A stretch of 64,000 bases of DNA from Rhododendron vialii (GCF_030253575.1 NC_080569.1:6676001-6740000); one strand, 5' to 3'. Shown: positions 45,338 through 58,128, counted from the first letter of the stretch. The notes: generated from the sequence alone by a model not told the origin. Numbers and translations are program-made.

Positions 45338-45606
45338 GTGCAAAATTAGGACTTCCCACAAAACAGCTATAAATGGTTAAGCTTTATGGTATGATGGTAT
45401 CCAATTTCCCTTTGCACAGACGTGAACCTTACTCTCACCCAATTGGTCTCTCCCCAACCCTACAAAAAGAGAAGATGCAAACAACTCTCTCTCTCTCTCT
45501 CACCAACCGTCACCAGAATAAATTTCTCAAAGCAGGCAACCTCTCGCCTCCAAACGAAACCAAAGGCCACAACTCCTCTTTCTTAGCCAACAATCCTTCC
45601 ACAATC

Positions 45607-46176
45607 ATGAAACTAAAAACTCCACTTGCCTTCAAATGCAAGAAGCTTCTTTTCAACCCATGCAGAAAAATATTCCTACAAGTATTCAAAATCAGATTCA
45701 AGAAGCCACCCTTTATAAGAAGTACCCTACATTCCCGTAAACCACACCAATCCGATTGCAGAAAAGTCCCCTCCAAGAAAGGCTAGCTACTAGGTTGCTC
45801 TCACTATTTGGTTCATTGAGAAAGGCCAAGAGAGATGGACCGACTAATGACGCTCAAGAGTTTCTCGGATGCAGGTCATCAAAGAGCGCCATTTTCGTCC
45901 CCTCTGACACCAGCTTGCGTAAGAACGCATGGGGGTCATAAGACAGAGGCTTATGGACAGAGAGATGTGGAGTACGCGTGCAGGAGGTTTGAGAATTATT
46001 TGGTGGAGATGATAGTGGATGAAGGGAAAGTGGTGGATTTGACGGACGTCGAAGAGCTTCTCCAATGCTGGAAGGATCTCAAGTGCCCGGTTTTCAAAGA
46101 TTTGGTGTGCAGATTCTATGGTGAATTATGCAAGGACTTGTTCTCCAATTGTGAGGAGAACATGGATACACCTTAG
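45607..46176 (+). pseudogene. OFP17: OFP17-like OVATE gene with two compensating frame breaks
   Basis: The N terminus (MKLKTPLAFKCKKLLFNPC, KKPPFIRS) matches the basic start of OFP17. The C terminus carries an OVATE domain (FENYLVEMIVDEGKVVDL, DVEELLQCWKDL, VFKDLVCRFYGELCKDLF). Both are in the same frame, but between them (about 45775-45834) the recognisable segment RLATRLLSLFGSLRKAKR lies in another frame and the original frame meets a TAG at 45784-45786. The expected following segment (MDRLMTLKSFSD) resumes at 45835. Two shifts about 50-60 bases apart thus restore the frame. Either the gene is broken, the assembly has two indel errors, or a very short unusual intron (about 60-70 bp) is present. 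OVATE domain integrity suggests recent loss or error. An open in-frame upstream region begins at 45373; 45607 was chosen by family similarity. Confidence 0.8.
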
Positions 46177-47258
46177 AGGCTTTCTATGTGAGAATTTGTC
46201 TTCGAAGCTTGATTTTTTTTTCTTAATATCCTTCTTTGCAGCTTCTGTATACCGGGTCAAAATACTCGTCCATTACAGAACCACATACTCCCCGATTGAA
46301 TCAGGGAAGTATGAATTTATCCTTGTCAATCCTTTCCATCCCCTAAAATAACATACTGAATGGTTCACAGAGCAACTTCAACTTTGTTTTAGTAATCTTA
46401 CACTTAATTATCTACTCTGCGGGTGCTGCAGAACTTCTAGTCCTGCAAGGCTGAACATGAAAGCAAGATCGAATGCCAAAAAAGTAAAAGTTTACAGCTC
46501 CTAAAAAGGAAGAGAATTCACCATAATCTTCCCATACATTCAGTACAACTATGAGGGCAAAATGTCGAATATAGCCAGGTGAACAAAATAAAGTTGGCAA
46601 AAACCACTACAACAGTGTATAAGAGAAAACTACAGGAAAATATCACCACATTGAAAGCAAAAGAAAATAGGCTGCTAATTAGCGCGTCTTGTCAAAGTGG
46701 CTGGGGAAGCCAAGAGACCTCTCTTCCGTTTTAACTACTATTTTGATATGGCATAACAACTTAAAACAATAAAAACGAAATATAGACAACAACCTACCAT
46801 GTTATGTACCAAACATTGGACCACACAATCAAGACAATACAAGCAATTATGATTACCATCCACAACCTTCAAAGATCAGCAAAATATATCAAGCTTTTTT
46901 AAAGTATAGAGAAGTTATTCAAGGGCTTTCAGTAAAGCTTTTCAACAGATTAACATATTCCAAACCAACCATAGGAACTACTGTTTCAAAGCCCCAAATG
47001 CAGTACCCAAGTTAATCTGTTAACCAACAGCAGTAAATCTGATGGCATCCCTAACTAGATAGATACCTATTTACAATTCAGTGACCAGTAAACAAAATCC
47101 TTCCACATGAAGAGAAAGAGAAATCTGAAGAGTAGCACTTCATATTGGCAAAAACTGCATCAAAGATATGACATCTAATAGCAGGGCAAGGAACTACTTG
47201 TTCAGAACAAAAAGTGAAGCGGTTTCTATAAGTTACCAGTTAGGCAGAGCACCCCTTT
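46177..47258. other. Intergenic region between OFP17-like and DUF641 genes
   Basis: The genes are convergent, so this 1.1 kb probably holds both 3' UTRs. No coding region, repeat or RNA was recognised. The ferrochelatase gene that lies between these neighbours in Arabidopsis (from memory) is not here. Confidence 0.5.
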
Positions 47259-48590
47259 CTAGACTCTATGATGAGAGGATCTCAAGCCCGAGAGATACAC
47301 CCGAGACTTAAGCACCATTTCTCCAATTCTAAACCCAGGCATAACCATAAACTCGACTTTGAATCTTGATATTCCTTCATCACAGGTTATTATGTCATCG
47401 TTGAACACCTCCACACTGTCCATATAAACATCTGAGAATCCGCTTCCTCTCTCAACTCTGTATATTTGAGCTTTCGGATCACTCAAGGCAGCAACTCCAA
47501 GCAGAGCCCAAACTGACCCCGCCATCTTGACAAATGCTTTGTAGAATGGTGTCCTAGGATGCATTCCACTAGACACAAACTTCCTATGATCCAAATTCCC
47601 AAAGAATGATGCTTCCATCATTGGATGAACCACAGATAGGTATTTGGTTCTGCAGAATTTTGCAAAATTCGAATGTGGATCCCTAATCAAAGCATCAAAG
47701 GAGTCGTCCCACTTCAATATGCTATCAACACTAGAAGATTGCAGTGGCATCCCACTAAACATTATTTGGGCAATGTAAGCTTCAAATGTGTACTTTTTGT
47801 GAGACCTCTTAGAATACTCTACCAATGCTTCAATGGATTCCGCTGCCTGGTCAAGATCCCAACCTGAAGCTTTCATCAAGCTAATTAACGGCTTTGCAAA
47901 GTCATGAATGGCCTTTGAAGCTGCGTTGAAGACGTCTTCAACTGAGGACAAATTCCCAACTTTCACATTCTCCCTTTCTTTCAGCCTAAAATTCACACTT
48001 AGCTCTCTGTTCTTTAAATCCAAATCCAGAAGTTGTTGCTGCAAATTAATCACGTCAGTGTCTTTTACTTCGAGTTGGAACTTCAATTTCTCCAACAGCT
48101 TCTCGTGAACTTGAATTTCCGCTAGGAGAAGAGCTGATCGAGCGGAAACAGAATCAACTTCATTGAAATGCTTCTCTTTATACACACGCTTGATCTTGCA
48201 TAGCGATTCAAGCCGAGCCATAAAAAGTTCATCAGCAGCCTTGATCTTATCCGTATCATACGGAATATGAGCCTCTTGCAGCCTAACATAAGCTGATTTG
48301 AGTGCTGAAATTGTGTCAAACAACCTCATGATCTCCACATCAGCACATTGAGTGGTTTTTTGGGGTTGAATCTCAAGTGGGTGGGGATGAACTTTCTCCA
48401 CATCGCACGCTCCCTCTTCGATGGCATCGGTGCTGTCTTCGGTCAGCGTGGCATTGTTAAGGCGGGGGCGTCTAGGGTTTTCGGTTGAGAACGCACCAAC
48501 GGATCTAAATTTGCAGACTTTGGCAAATTTGGAAACGATGTCTGATATGTTTGAAGAAGGTTTAGAGGGTGGCTTAGTAGCGCATTCCAT
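47259..48590 (-). CDS. DUF641 / GIL1-like protein, 443 aa, intronless
   Basis: The protein carries the DUF641 signature at about 85-140: VEIMRLFDTISALKSAYVRL, QEAHIPYDTDKIKAADELF and a LCKIKRVYKE segment. A coiled-coil-like stretch follows (about 155-215, QVHEKLLEKLKFQLEVKD, QQQLLDLDLKNRELS), then the conserved C-terminal half with FAKPLISLMKASGWDLDQAA, KYTFEAYIAQIMFSG and SVVHPMMEASFFGNLDHRK. GIL1 in Arabidopsis acts in light-dependent loss of gravitropism, and relatives bind receptor kinases (IRKI), but this subgroup's role is unknown. The start is the first ATG in the open frame (MECATKPPSK). No predicted signal or membrane segment. A GA-rich tract lies at about 49207-49220, 620 bases upstream. 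Confidence 0.93.
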   Translation of the reverse strand: MECATKPPSKPSSNISDIVSKFAKVCKFRSVGAFSTENPRRPRLNNATLTEDSTDAIEEGACDVEKVHPHPLEIQPQKTTQCADVEIMRLFDTISALKSAYVRLQEAHIPYDTDKIKAADELFMARLESLCKIKRVYKEKHFNEVDSVSARSALLLAEIQVHEKLLEKLKFQLEVKDTDVINLQQQLLDLDLKNRELSVNFRLKERENVKVGNLSSVEDVFNAASKAIHDFAKPLISLMKASGWDLDQAAESIEALVEYSKRSHKKYTFEAYIAQIMFSGMPLQSSSVDSILKWDDSFDALIRDPHSNFAKFCRTKYLSVVHPMMEASFFGNLDHRKFVSSGMHPRTPFYKAFVKMAGSVWALLGVAALSDPKAQIYRVERGSGFSDVYMDSVEVFNDDIITCDEGISRFKVEFMVMPGFRIGEMVLKSRVYLSGLRSSHHRV

Positions 48591-49445
48591 TTCTTGACAC
48601 TTCTTGATACGGGGAAAAAACCCAAATGCAAACTGATCTGGGAACGGATTAAAGTAGCAAATGGGTTTAAATTCTTGGGTTCTTCTTTATTTTTCTCGAA
48701 TAAAGTAGATTAAAGTAGAAAATCTAAGAAAAGTGGTCTCAAACTCTCAAGATTGAAATTTATGAAGAGCTAGATACAAAAGCAAGGAGACAGAGAGAAG
48801 CGCCAAGATTCCCAGTGAAATTCCTGTAAAATAATGGAGAAAGAGTACAAAGTAAGGATTCAAAGCAGTAGCTATTTTGACCACATTAAATAAACGAGCA
48901 TATGCTATACAACAAACCCTAAAAAAGAAAAATCGGATTTATAAAGGACTATTGTTTAATACGAGAAACTCAGATGCAGCGACTGCAAAGAAACAAATTT
49001 AGAATAAAGCCAAATGAGATTGCAGAAAGAAATAAACTTTGAAATAATTTCAACTACTAGTATTAGGGGCAGAAAACCACGTACTTAATGATTTAGATAT
49101 TGGTTGGCGATGATGATAAATGGATGAGTCTACGCCGATCGTATTCTCTTCACCATGATTGAATTGGGGGAGTTTCTTTGGGAGTTCATAGACTGTAGCG
49201 TGTGTGAGAGAGAGAGAGAAGGCTATTTTTAGTGTTATTTTTGGGGAAAAGAGAGAATCTGTACTGGTGGATTTTTAGCAGAGAGAAGCCGCGGATTTTG
49301 AATTGTGGGGTTTCGTTCCTTTTAGGGTAAATTATACTGACACCCCTGAGTAGTTCTGAAATAGCACTGTATTCACCTTATTTCTTGAAATACCACCGTG
49401 ACCTCTTACTTTTGGAAAATATGCTATTGCTTGGTCGTTAAGGCA

Positions 49446-50141
49446 GTCAAAACTAGGGCTATCCAAGAAAAATCGTGAAATCGGTCCGAATCAAATCGAT
49501 CAGTACCTTTTAGATTTTGTTTGTGGAATAATGGTTCGGACACGGATTCAAAAATTAAAAAATCATGAGATACGGATTAGGATTAGATTTTCATTTTAAA
49601 ATAGTGGATTAACCAAACCGGACCGTGAGATAAAAATAAAAAATATAAATATATATGTGTGTGTAATATTTATAAATAATTACTCCATAATTTTACTTAT
49701 TGTTATGATTTTTTTTAAATAATTTTACATTAATGTGGCAATATATAACACTTAACTGTAACTTTGGACTAGAAATCTGGACTAACAATGTACAATTTCA
49801 CATTAATGTTGCTGCCTTGCTGGTATCTGGACTAGAAATCTGGAATATGATTATGTAATACATTGTTGATGACTTGCTGTAATGTTATGGATCTTTGTGT
49901 TTGCATTTTTAGTTTAATTATGATATGTAATGGCATGACAGTTGCATCATTTTATTTTTTTGTAAGGCAATTAGTGGATAAAATAAGAACCGAACCGTGA
50001 CTTATGGATTGGATTGGAACAGAACCGTAGAATTTTTGGTCCGGACATAGATTGCATTTTCTAAAAATCGTGATTCATAGATTAGGATTGGATTCATAGG
50101 AATCTGATCCAATTCGGACCGTGGACAGCTCTAGTCAAAAC
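49446..50141. mobile_element. hAT-like non-autonomous element with perfect 8 bp duplication
   Basis: The element (49454-50133, 680 bp) begins TAGGGCTATCCA and ends TGGACAGCTCTA, which is 10-of-12 complementary. GTCAAAAC flanks both sides (49446-49453 and 50134-50141). Ends and duplication length match the element in intron 1 of the nucleotidyltransferase gene, although internal sequence differs. Confidence 0.9.
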
Positions 50142-53100
50142 GGACAGGACAAGCAAAAAGGCTATCGCAAATGACAAGTTTGCCCTCCATATTGGCACCA
50201 AAGGGTTAAGCTGATAAAAATGTATTTTTAAAAAAAATGATATCAATTTATTTATTTGCTCAAATTTAAAGAATCCAAGGCAATACAAAGTTGGCGGACT
50301 AGATGTATATATGGATTTTACCCATGCGAGGAACACCCATACAATCCGACAAGTAGGTCATTGGCAGATGGCTTTGAACCTGTTTTGGTCTGAATCCGCC
50401 TGGGTTCCCCAAATTTGGTTACTGGGGGTGGGCAGTGGAGCAATGAAGATGAGGTAAGGTTAGGTTTTTGTGTTTCTTTCCGGTTTTTGTTCAGCTGTAA
50501 TTCTTCTCTCAGTTGGTTTTCCTAGACCCTGTGGGTGACAATGGTGGATAAATAAGTTTCAACAGTTTTCTTTCGTCAATTATGCCTTTACAGTGCCCGT
50601 CGTGGTCGCATGGGTTTCGTCGACTCTTGCTTTCCCTCATGCTAGAGCTTACTATGACAGCGGGGATTCACCACGGAGTGGAGTCCATATGCTCGTGGCA
50701 GTGAAGACTAGCCGGATCTTATTTGGCGTTTGTTTTCTCAACGGAGCAGTGGTCGGTGTTGGCGTTGGCTGGAAACTCGTAACTTTGTTGATTTCATCTG
50801 AGCGTATCAGATTATTGTTTGTGCTGGGTTTCTCTAGGGATTTTCTACTACTAAATCTCGGACAAATTCTATGCCAACACCTCATGTTGATCTGCTATGC
50901 AATACGTGTCTTATAGCCTCTCAGTCTATTAGTGTTTGTGTTCATGTCTTAGATTTTGGTATTTTGTGATGAAATCCTTATAAGTGCTGGATGGCATTTT
51001 AGTGAGCACGAGATCAAGTTTGAAAGTTATTTTTTCGGCGAGAACACTGATTTCAGCCTATAAAGGGCAGTTCTTTATTGGAGAGTACATTGGTAATCCC
51101 AGTCGTTTGATCCAATGTGGTAGTAGTAATTTAGAAGAGGTTACAGTGGTATTTAAAAGAATGTGGAGGAAGACAGTCGTGTTTCAATACCATACAGGGT
51201 GTGTCAGTGTAGTTTACCCTCGCTTCTCCATCGAACAAAGAAAAGCACGCGTAAACCTGTCCGTTGTCTTCCTTGTCATGGGTAAGAAAGGGGGTCCCGC
51301 TTTCCGATGATTTAACAGTAGGGGCTTTTGTGGAAATACTCATGGGGCAGAGAACCACTTCCATTGAAGTTGTAACTCATTTCCCTCTCCTATTGATAAC
51401 TAAAGTTTGAATCCCAGGAGAAGTGAAGTTTTGGAAGCCAGGCTATAGATAGTCTATGTAATCATTTTGTGCTAGTTTTACCACCTCCACTAATTCCCAT
51501 TAATATATATACAATATTGACAAAAAAAAGTAACCATACATGGGGTACATATTCGACGTCTTCGGGATACATTTTGGGTCCCAAAAAAATGCATTCAATA
51601 CGCTCATTTCATTCCAAATTTGTTATTTAGGGTCTCTCTCAAATATCAACTCATTTTTAGTTATCGGTAAGAGCGTTTATTGAAAAAATCCATTTTTGCT
51701 TCACAGTTTAGGCACCTAAATTCTGAAGCTGAATTGAAATTTTTGGTAAATGCTCTTATCGATATTCATATTCGAACCCTAAACAATATATTTTAGTAAA
51801 TAAAATGAGCGACTTAGATTTTTTTTTTTATCCCAAAACGGATCTCAAAGACGTAACGGGGAGGTATGTACCCCATGTATGTACTCATATTCGTTTCGTT
51901 TTGTCTTGCAGAATTTCCGGAAGGATACCCGAAATGTTATTTTTGGGCTCCAAGCTATCGCTGATATTCATACAAAAAAATACAGGCCAGATGGCCCAGA
52001 AGACCAGCCCGGTAACAAGAACCGGAGGAGAACTCAAGAAGTATTTTGTGGGAGAGAGTCAACTAGGGATGTGCACAGGCCGGGTTGTGTGGGTTAATTT
52101 TTTCTTTTTTGCTCCAAAACAAATTTAGTATTTTTCAGACTACCTCTCTTTGGGAAGTTGGCATTTTTTTCGCGCACCAATTTTCAAGACCTAATACATC
52201 GGGTGGTTGATTTTTCCTGGTGACGTATTCCAGGTTGGGCGGATTGCAAATAACTTTGCAACTGGAACCTTTTTAGCTATCCTGTTGTTTATAACATGTG
52301 TAATATTAGCTAATTCCCAAAAAAAATAAAAAAGGAAGAGAAAAACATGGTTTAACTTGCAGGTTAACACAGTAAAAAAAATAAAAAAATATTCAAACTT
52401 TAACGTAATCCAAGTAGGCTAACTTTAGCTCATCCGACTAAAACTCCACCCCTAACAATTGCCAAATGATATTTCCACAAAATCATAAATTAACTTGTAG
52501 CAATTTGGGCTAACATATTAAGTACGGTAGGATGCACCCTTGGCATTAGTATGTAAGTAGTATCATATTAGTTGTTGCCTTGCACATGTAAATATGGCAG
52601 GTTGAGTTATAGACAGGTTTTGTAAATTTTACCCGCAACTAGCCAAACCGACCTTTTGAAAACGTGCATGCTATCCGTCCAGGTATGCTTGGAACGTAAG
52701 ACTTTCGTGACGATTTGGCGCATGTTGGATTAGTTTGGCAAGTTGACGTTTCTTTTGCACTCCTAAAAGAGATCCAAGCCTGTCAATAAAGGGTTCGAAG
52801 CGCACTCTGTTAACAACTACCATTTTTTAATCTCTCTTCATGGGTTTAGGGCACTCTGTCTTTATTAGGACTTTGCAAACTCTGTAATATCACATGGCTT
52901 GATTGCTTTAGGCTTAGGCTAGCAATTTCTACAGATCTCCATGGATTTTCCCATAAGTCAAAATCAAGGACTGGAGCAGAGAGAGTTGGCCCATAAATAA
53001 GACCCTTTTACTTTATATATATATTTGTCATTTCACCTTCACATGCCTCAAGCTGAGGTGGGGTGACAGTCGATTTCTAAGTTTAAATCAACCATGCATG

Positions 53101-56017
53101 TTTTTAAGTCATGGCCATGGGACACAGTGGCCCCTTCTTGTTAAGGGCAAGTGGGCAATAGGACTAAGAACAGTAGATGGAAACAAGAACAAAAAACCAA
53201 AGTTACACAGTAGTAGTAGTATATAATAGCACTGATCACTTGAACTTATCCCAGCAAATCTCTCTACATTCTAATTAATTAAGTGCTCTATATCTATGTT
53301 CAAACTCTACATCAACTCCATCGAAATGGATGCTGCTAACGCCATCCAACTGCTTAACTCCGATACACAACAACAAGATCACCATCTTCGTAACTAGATC
53401 GTTGCTTGCAGGTCCTTAATCTAGGAATTGGGCAATCTGCCAATCAAGAAGATCTGAAGATCACGAGGGAGAGTAAAAAATACGCGGACTTGCTAGCCCG
53501 GGACGCCAAATCGCATTTATTTCCCTATCCAGTGGGACGGGGTGTTACAAATTTTCCTCAGCGCGCAAGTGATCATTCTATATGGGATCAAGACTATTTA
53601 CCTACTTCAATATGGTTATTTAATTTGTTCGCTTTTATATGCTAGTACTACTTCAACTCACAAACGTACGCGCGCGTGTGGTTCTAGAGCAATGCTCAGG
53701 GCCTCTTGCCCTCTTCTCATCACATATAATCAGGATGAGATTCACAAGCTTGTGAGTAGAGCATTAATACTTCAGGACCACTGAATATGTTTCCATAGAT
53801 AGGAACATGGGGCTGTTTCTGCCAATAAGTTCCAATTGTGGCCATTAGTTTTGCATTCCAGCAATTGAACTTGTGGTATTTGGATAACTTGTCAGTGACT
53901 CCATCATATTATTCTCTCTTCGCTTAAATATTAAGTCAAGGGAGGAAAAGGAAAAACAGAAAGAATTAAGCAAGCTAGCTGCCAGGAAGAATTAGTAGTA
54001 TTCATTACTCTTGGAGCAATACTTATTATGATATGAAATCCTTTTCACCATACATACATTGGTATGGGCCCAACCTAGAATATCGAATTGTACGATTATC
54101 TTGATTTCTTTTTTATTGTAACTGATTACGATTTGATTGTAAGTAGGTTGATTTTCTTCCATAGTTAGGCTCCTCCACCTAATTGTATAAATAGGGGCTT
54201 CGTTGTAAAGTTTCATCATCAAATTCAATAGAATATTTTTGTCTTTCTCAAATATTCTAATACATAAAGTGCATGAATTTGTCGATAATGAGTGATAGGA
54301 AAAACCACTCAAGCATTACTCCAAGATCACTGAAATAACACAAATGCCGGTTTCACCGTATCTCGTTTTCCTTTATGTATTTGTTTTTGTGTGTCAAAAG
54401 TGTTGAACTAGAGAAGAACTACCATAAAGGAAGACTACTATGTGATATAGAACCAAATGTTGAAGGTCATGCGTCATTTATTCGATCATGATATTAAACT
54501 TCTAAGAAAGTTGTTCTTATAAAAAAAGAAAGAAAGTAATAAGATTCTCACAAAAAGTTACCTCCGAACTCAATTAGTAATGGGGACTTCATTTGGTGAT
54601 GATTCAAATGCCATCCCCAACTCAGGCTACTCCCCTTTCCCCTGGGATAGTGCAAAATATGACTTTCTTGGATAAAGAAAAATAAAAAATACTCCGTAAC
54701 ACACTCACAATGTTAATTAGTTACTATAATGATAGAAAAACTTAGGTTATACACATTTGCAAACTTTTTTAGGACTAAACAAAACAATTCGTAGCGATTG
54801 CCTAGGTGAGTTTGGTAGGTAAAATTACCCTTTTGCCCTCCCTCAAAAACAAAACAATTCGTAAAGAATTTATAGTTTTATTTTGTGTTATGCCAACATA
54901 ATTCTTATTTGTAAATTATATATTCATTTGTAACTGACACCATTGAAAATCACAACAAATGATCTAAAAAACATGCGTAACAAATGAACTATAAAAAGTG
55001 TGTAACACATGGTCTAATTAAATTTTTTGTAACTAACCATAACATACGCATATGCATAAGTTCAACTTCTGCGATCGATACACATTGAATAAGTACAATT
55101 AAAATACAAGCGTAACAAAAATAAAACAAAGTAATACTTGAAAAGAAAGAAAGAAAAAACTACGACACAGCTTTCTTCTACAGTAAATTCTTCTTACACG
55201 GTTTTGTCCCGACCTATTTGCCATTGGAATCATGAAATTGACAGATGCATGGGTAGAACATGGCCAAATTTTTTGTGAGCCAGTGGCCATATTGTTTCCC
55301 CAGATCCTTTTATTCATCTGACAAATTGGTCAAATATAAGCTGCCTTGGGCCCGCTTGGCAGTCCTTTCTCACGTGGTGATCGATGCAGTTGTAATAACC
55401 TGCCTATAAACGAGCATTATTTTCGCCAAACATCTTATCTGCCTTGGCCTATATGCTACGGAGGTTTGCAAAAGAGCCGGGTCGAGTTTTATTGTGTTCG
55501 GACTCGGCTTTTCTTTACTAAATGAACACAAATTCGGGTTCGTTTTCTGCTCGGTTTTTGAGTCCTTAAACTAACCGTGCCCAATTCATTTTCTGAATAA
55601 GCCAAGCCTATTTTTTGAAGCCTAGACGAGTTTTGAAGTCTTAAGTTCGATTTGTTCACTAAACAAGCTCAAAATTCAATTTCAAATTCAATTCGATTAC
55701 TAAATGAGTCGAGCTGATCGCGAGCAACTTGGCTCGTTTGCAACCTTAGTTTTAGTACGTAGATTATTACAGTAGAATATCCTAAGGTAATTATGGACGT
55801 GCAGCATAACCCAATACTGGATTATGCCATTTGTCGCTTCATAATTAACCGCGTACAGCATAACCCAAGAATTTTTACTTTGTAATTTGGCGAAATTTAT
55901 TTAGAGAATTGGTAAACTCAAGTCAAGAACCATCCATGTGCATAGGGACGTAATAGCAAGGGATTGGTCAAAGCATAAAGTGCAGCCCTACACCTGACTT
56001 TTTGTCTGGCGAGTAAA

Positions 56018-56267
56018 AGAAATTTTTGGGTGCCGGGTGGACACTCGCCGTGCAGCCCATATGGTGTTTGAGTAGATCATTCGGGTCATCTAAAAGTGTG
56101 TTAGAAGGTTCAGATTGAAATTCTATATCTCCTCTCACATCACCACTCTCTCTCTTCTTTCTTCTCATTTTTCTCTCTCTAAATCCAAACCGTTCAAAAT
56201 CGAAATGAATGACCTGGATGCGTTACTCGGGCAAAACATGATGCTAGCTTGGCACCCAAAAATTTCT
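56018..56267. mobile_element. MITE family A, copy 2
   Basis: AGAAATTTTTGGGTGCC and GGCACCCAAAAATTTCT are inverted ends. The interior shares AAAAGTGTGTTAGAAGGTTC and a CT-rich block with copy 1 (38180-38402), with scattered differences. Confidence 0.75.
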
Positions 56268-57004
56268 CAGCGAGGAAGGTGTACAAGAATACCTTGGCTA
56301 TGTTAAAAGTTTTAAGAGTAATTATTCAATAGTCTGGGAGTACTGGCACGTAGTACTCCAGACTACATTTTACAACCACATATTTCTATGAGATTCATAC
56401 ACTGTAGTTGTAAAAAGTGGTCCGAAGTACCACGTGGCGATACTTCGGGACTATTGTATAATTTCATAAGTTTTAAATAGTTGTTGTTACGTAATGTATC
56501 GGTCCATACGTTGACAAAGAAAAAAAAATTGTATCGGTTCATACAAAAAAATAAAATAAAAAATGCCGTACTAACATCTTTTAAAATTACTTCTTGCCCT
56601 TTTTCAATTGATCGTCAAAAAAATGCCTCTCTTTTTTAATTTGCACCGAAGTCTTAGCTTAAACGAGTAAAAGTAGACACCACTTTCCAAAAATGCTAGC
56701 TATAGCCGTCCTGATACAGTTACGTATTGTTAGGTACTCTTGATATATGACATATCTGTTAATATGATTACGTGTCTCCATTCTGCTCTCTATAATCTTA
56801 GCACTACGTAGCCTTTATAGTACAATATGATGTTAGTCACATAATTCTTGAAAATGCTATATCGCTCACACTTTTGATTTTCATTCTGCCAAATTTTGGT
56901 AATCTGAGTTGTGTTTTTTCAAAAATGTTTGTATCACACAAAATTCGGGTCTTAAAAAAAAGACTTAAATTATTTTCACATTCTCTCTAAAAGCTGAAAA
57001 ACTT

Positions 57005-58070
57005 TTCATTGCCGCCGCGGGGAGGAGGCCTCCACCTCCCTCTCCCTCCTCCCCCCATTTGTTCCTTCTCCCCTCCTCGCCTCGCTCTCGCCCGGCGTAT
57101 GGCGCCCCGTCTTCTCAGTTTGGGCGTTCGTTGCCGTTGGTCCGGCATGGCTCCCTTGCGACGGCTCCATCTGGCGATCGGTGGTGTCCCACAGTCCGTT
57201 GGCCCACAAGGTGATTCTAGATCTGTGGTGCTCGGGGGCCGACGTTGTGGAATAGGTGTGGGGTTGTTAGGGAGAGGATTTCCTTTCTTTTTTCTTTTTT
57301 TCCGGCCGTTTGGCTCGGGCTCTACCGGCTGGTCTCTCCAGTCCGGTCTGTACCGGTTTAGTGCTCTAGATCCGATGGGTGTTGGGTGAATAATTTTAGT
57401 TAGGGTTTCGGTGGTCTGGCCGGAGTAGAGGGTTTTCGATGGTACGACGGCAGTCGTGGGGTTTATCCCGGCAGCGGCAGTGGTGGTAGGAGGCGGCTGT
57501 GTTGGGGTTTTCTGAGATCTGTCCCAGTTCTGTTGATCGGCTGCTTCTCTCTGTTTTGGTTGGTGGTCAACAGCAGATTCAGCGGGAGGAAGTGTTTGTT
57601 CTTCGGCCGCCGTGGGTGCGTTGGGCTTGCCGGAGTTTGTCCTCGGCGTTGCCTCGGCCTTCGCGCCCCAGAGCCTTGCGTGGCAGTGGAGGTTTGCCTC
57701 GAAACCCCCTCGAGGACTCCACAGCTCTGGATTGAGTCTCCCAGTCCAGTTCCGGCCGGCGGCCCTTGAGGCTTGTCCTTGGGAGCCGATATTTGTTTTT
57801 TCGCTTGTATTCTGTTGTTGAGTGATTACATCTGTGCTTAGTGTTTAATGGTTTGTGCTGAGATTTCGTTTGGTATCTCTCTGCCTTGCCCCGACGGGAT
57901 TCTTATGTCGACACTTGTGTCGGCTATTTTTGCAGGGTGTCCTTGAGTCTGTGGCTTGTGTGCTTTATGCAGTAACTCGTGTCTCGGGCATTAGTTTGGT
58001 GCATTCCTGTGTATTGCGATGTAATCTTTGCCTTCGAATATTGTTAAATGAATTGACTGTTTAAAAAAAC
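57005..58070. other. GC-rich retroposon-like segment upstream of EPFL6
   Basis: The first 800 bases are far more GC-rich than flanking DNA (CCGCCGCGGGGAGGAGGCC and similar), with several overlapping open frames and no recognised domain. A T-rich tail ends TTGTTAAATGAATTGACTG then (A)7 near 58068. It may be a LINE-derived or captured fragment inserted upstream of the EPFL6 promoter, or an unidentified gene's leader. No target duplication was found. Confidence 0.35.
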
Positions 58071-58083
58071 AAAACGGGCGTTT

Positions 58084-58087
<4 letters not shown>

Positions 58088-58128
<41 letters not shown>

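Larger units (their letters stand above)
36913..45606. other. Mobile-element-rich interval between two OVATE genes
   Basis: About 8.7 kb with no intact gene recognised. It contains several MITEs, a duplicated segment (40165-40560 / 41865-42380), a LINE-like insertion, an EF-hand remnant (44170-43940) and a retroposon-like tail near 45336, all listed separately. The GC-rich patch at 41330-41560 (CCGCCGCCGATCG-type) could be a captured gene fragment but was not identified. The 37500-38020 stretch resembles repetitive DNA without a clear end. Confidence 0.5.

Noticed and set aside
46177..47258. Ferrochelatase gene expected from Arabidopsis order
   Set aside because: No matching frame in either direction; the interval is only 1.1 kb.
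51380..51430. Possible tRNA B-box (GTTTGAATCCC)
   Set aside because: No A-box, cloverleaf or anticodon stem could be fitted upstream.
57009..57389. 126-residue Pro/Arg-rich frame
   Set aside because: GC-rich sequence opens several overlapping frames on both strands; no domain seen, and the region looks like a retroposon.
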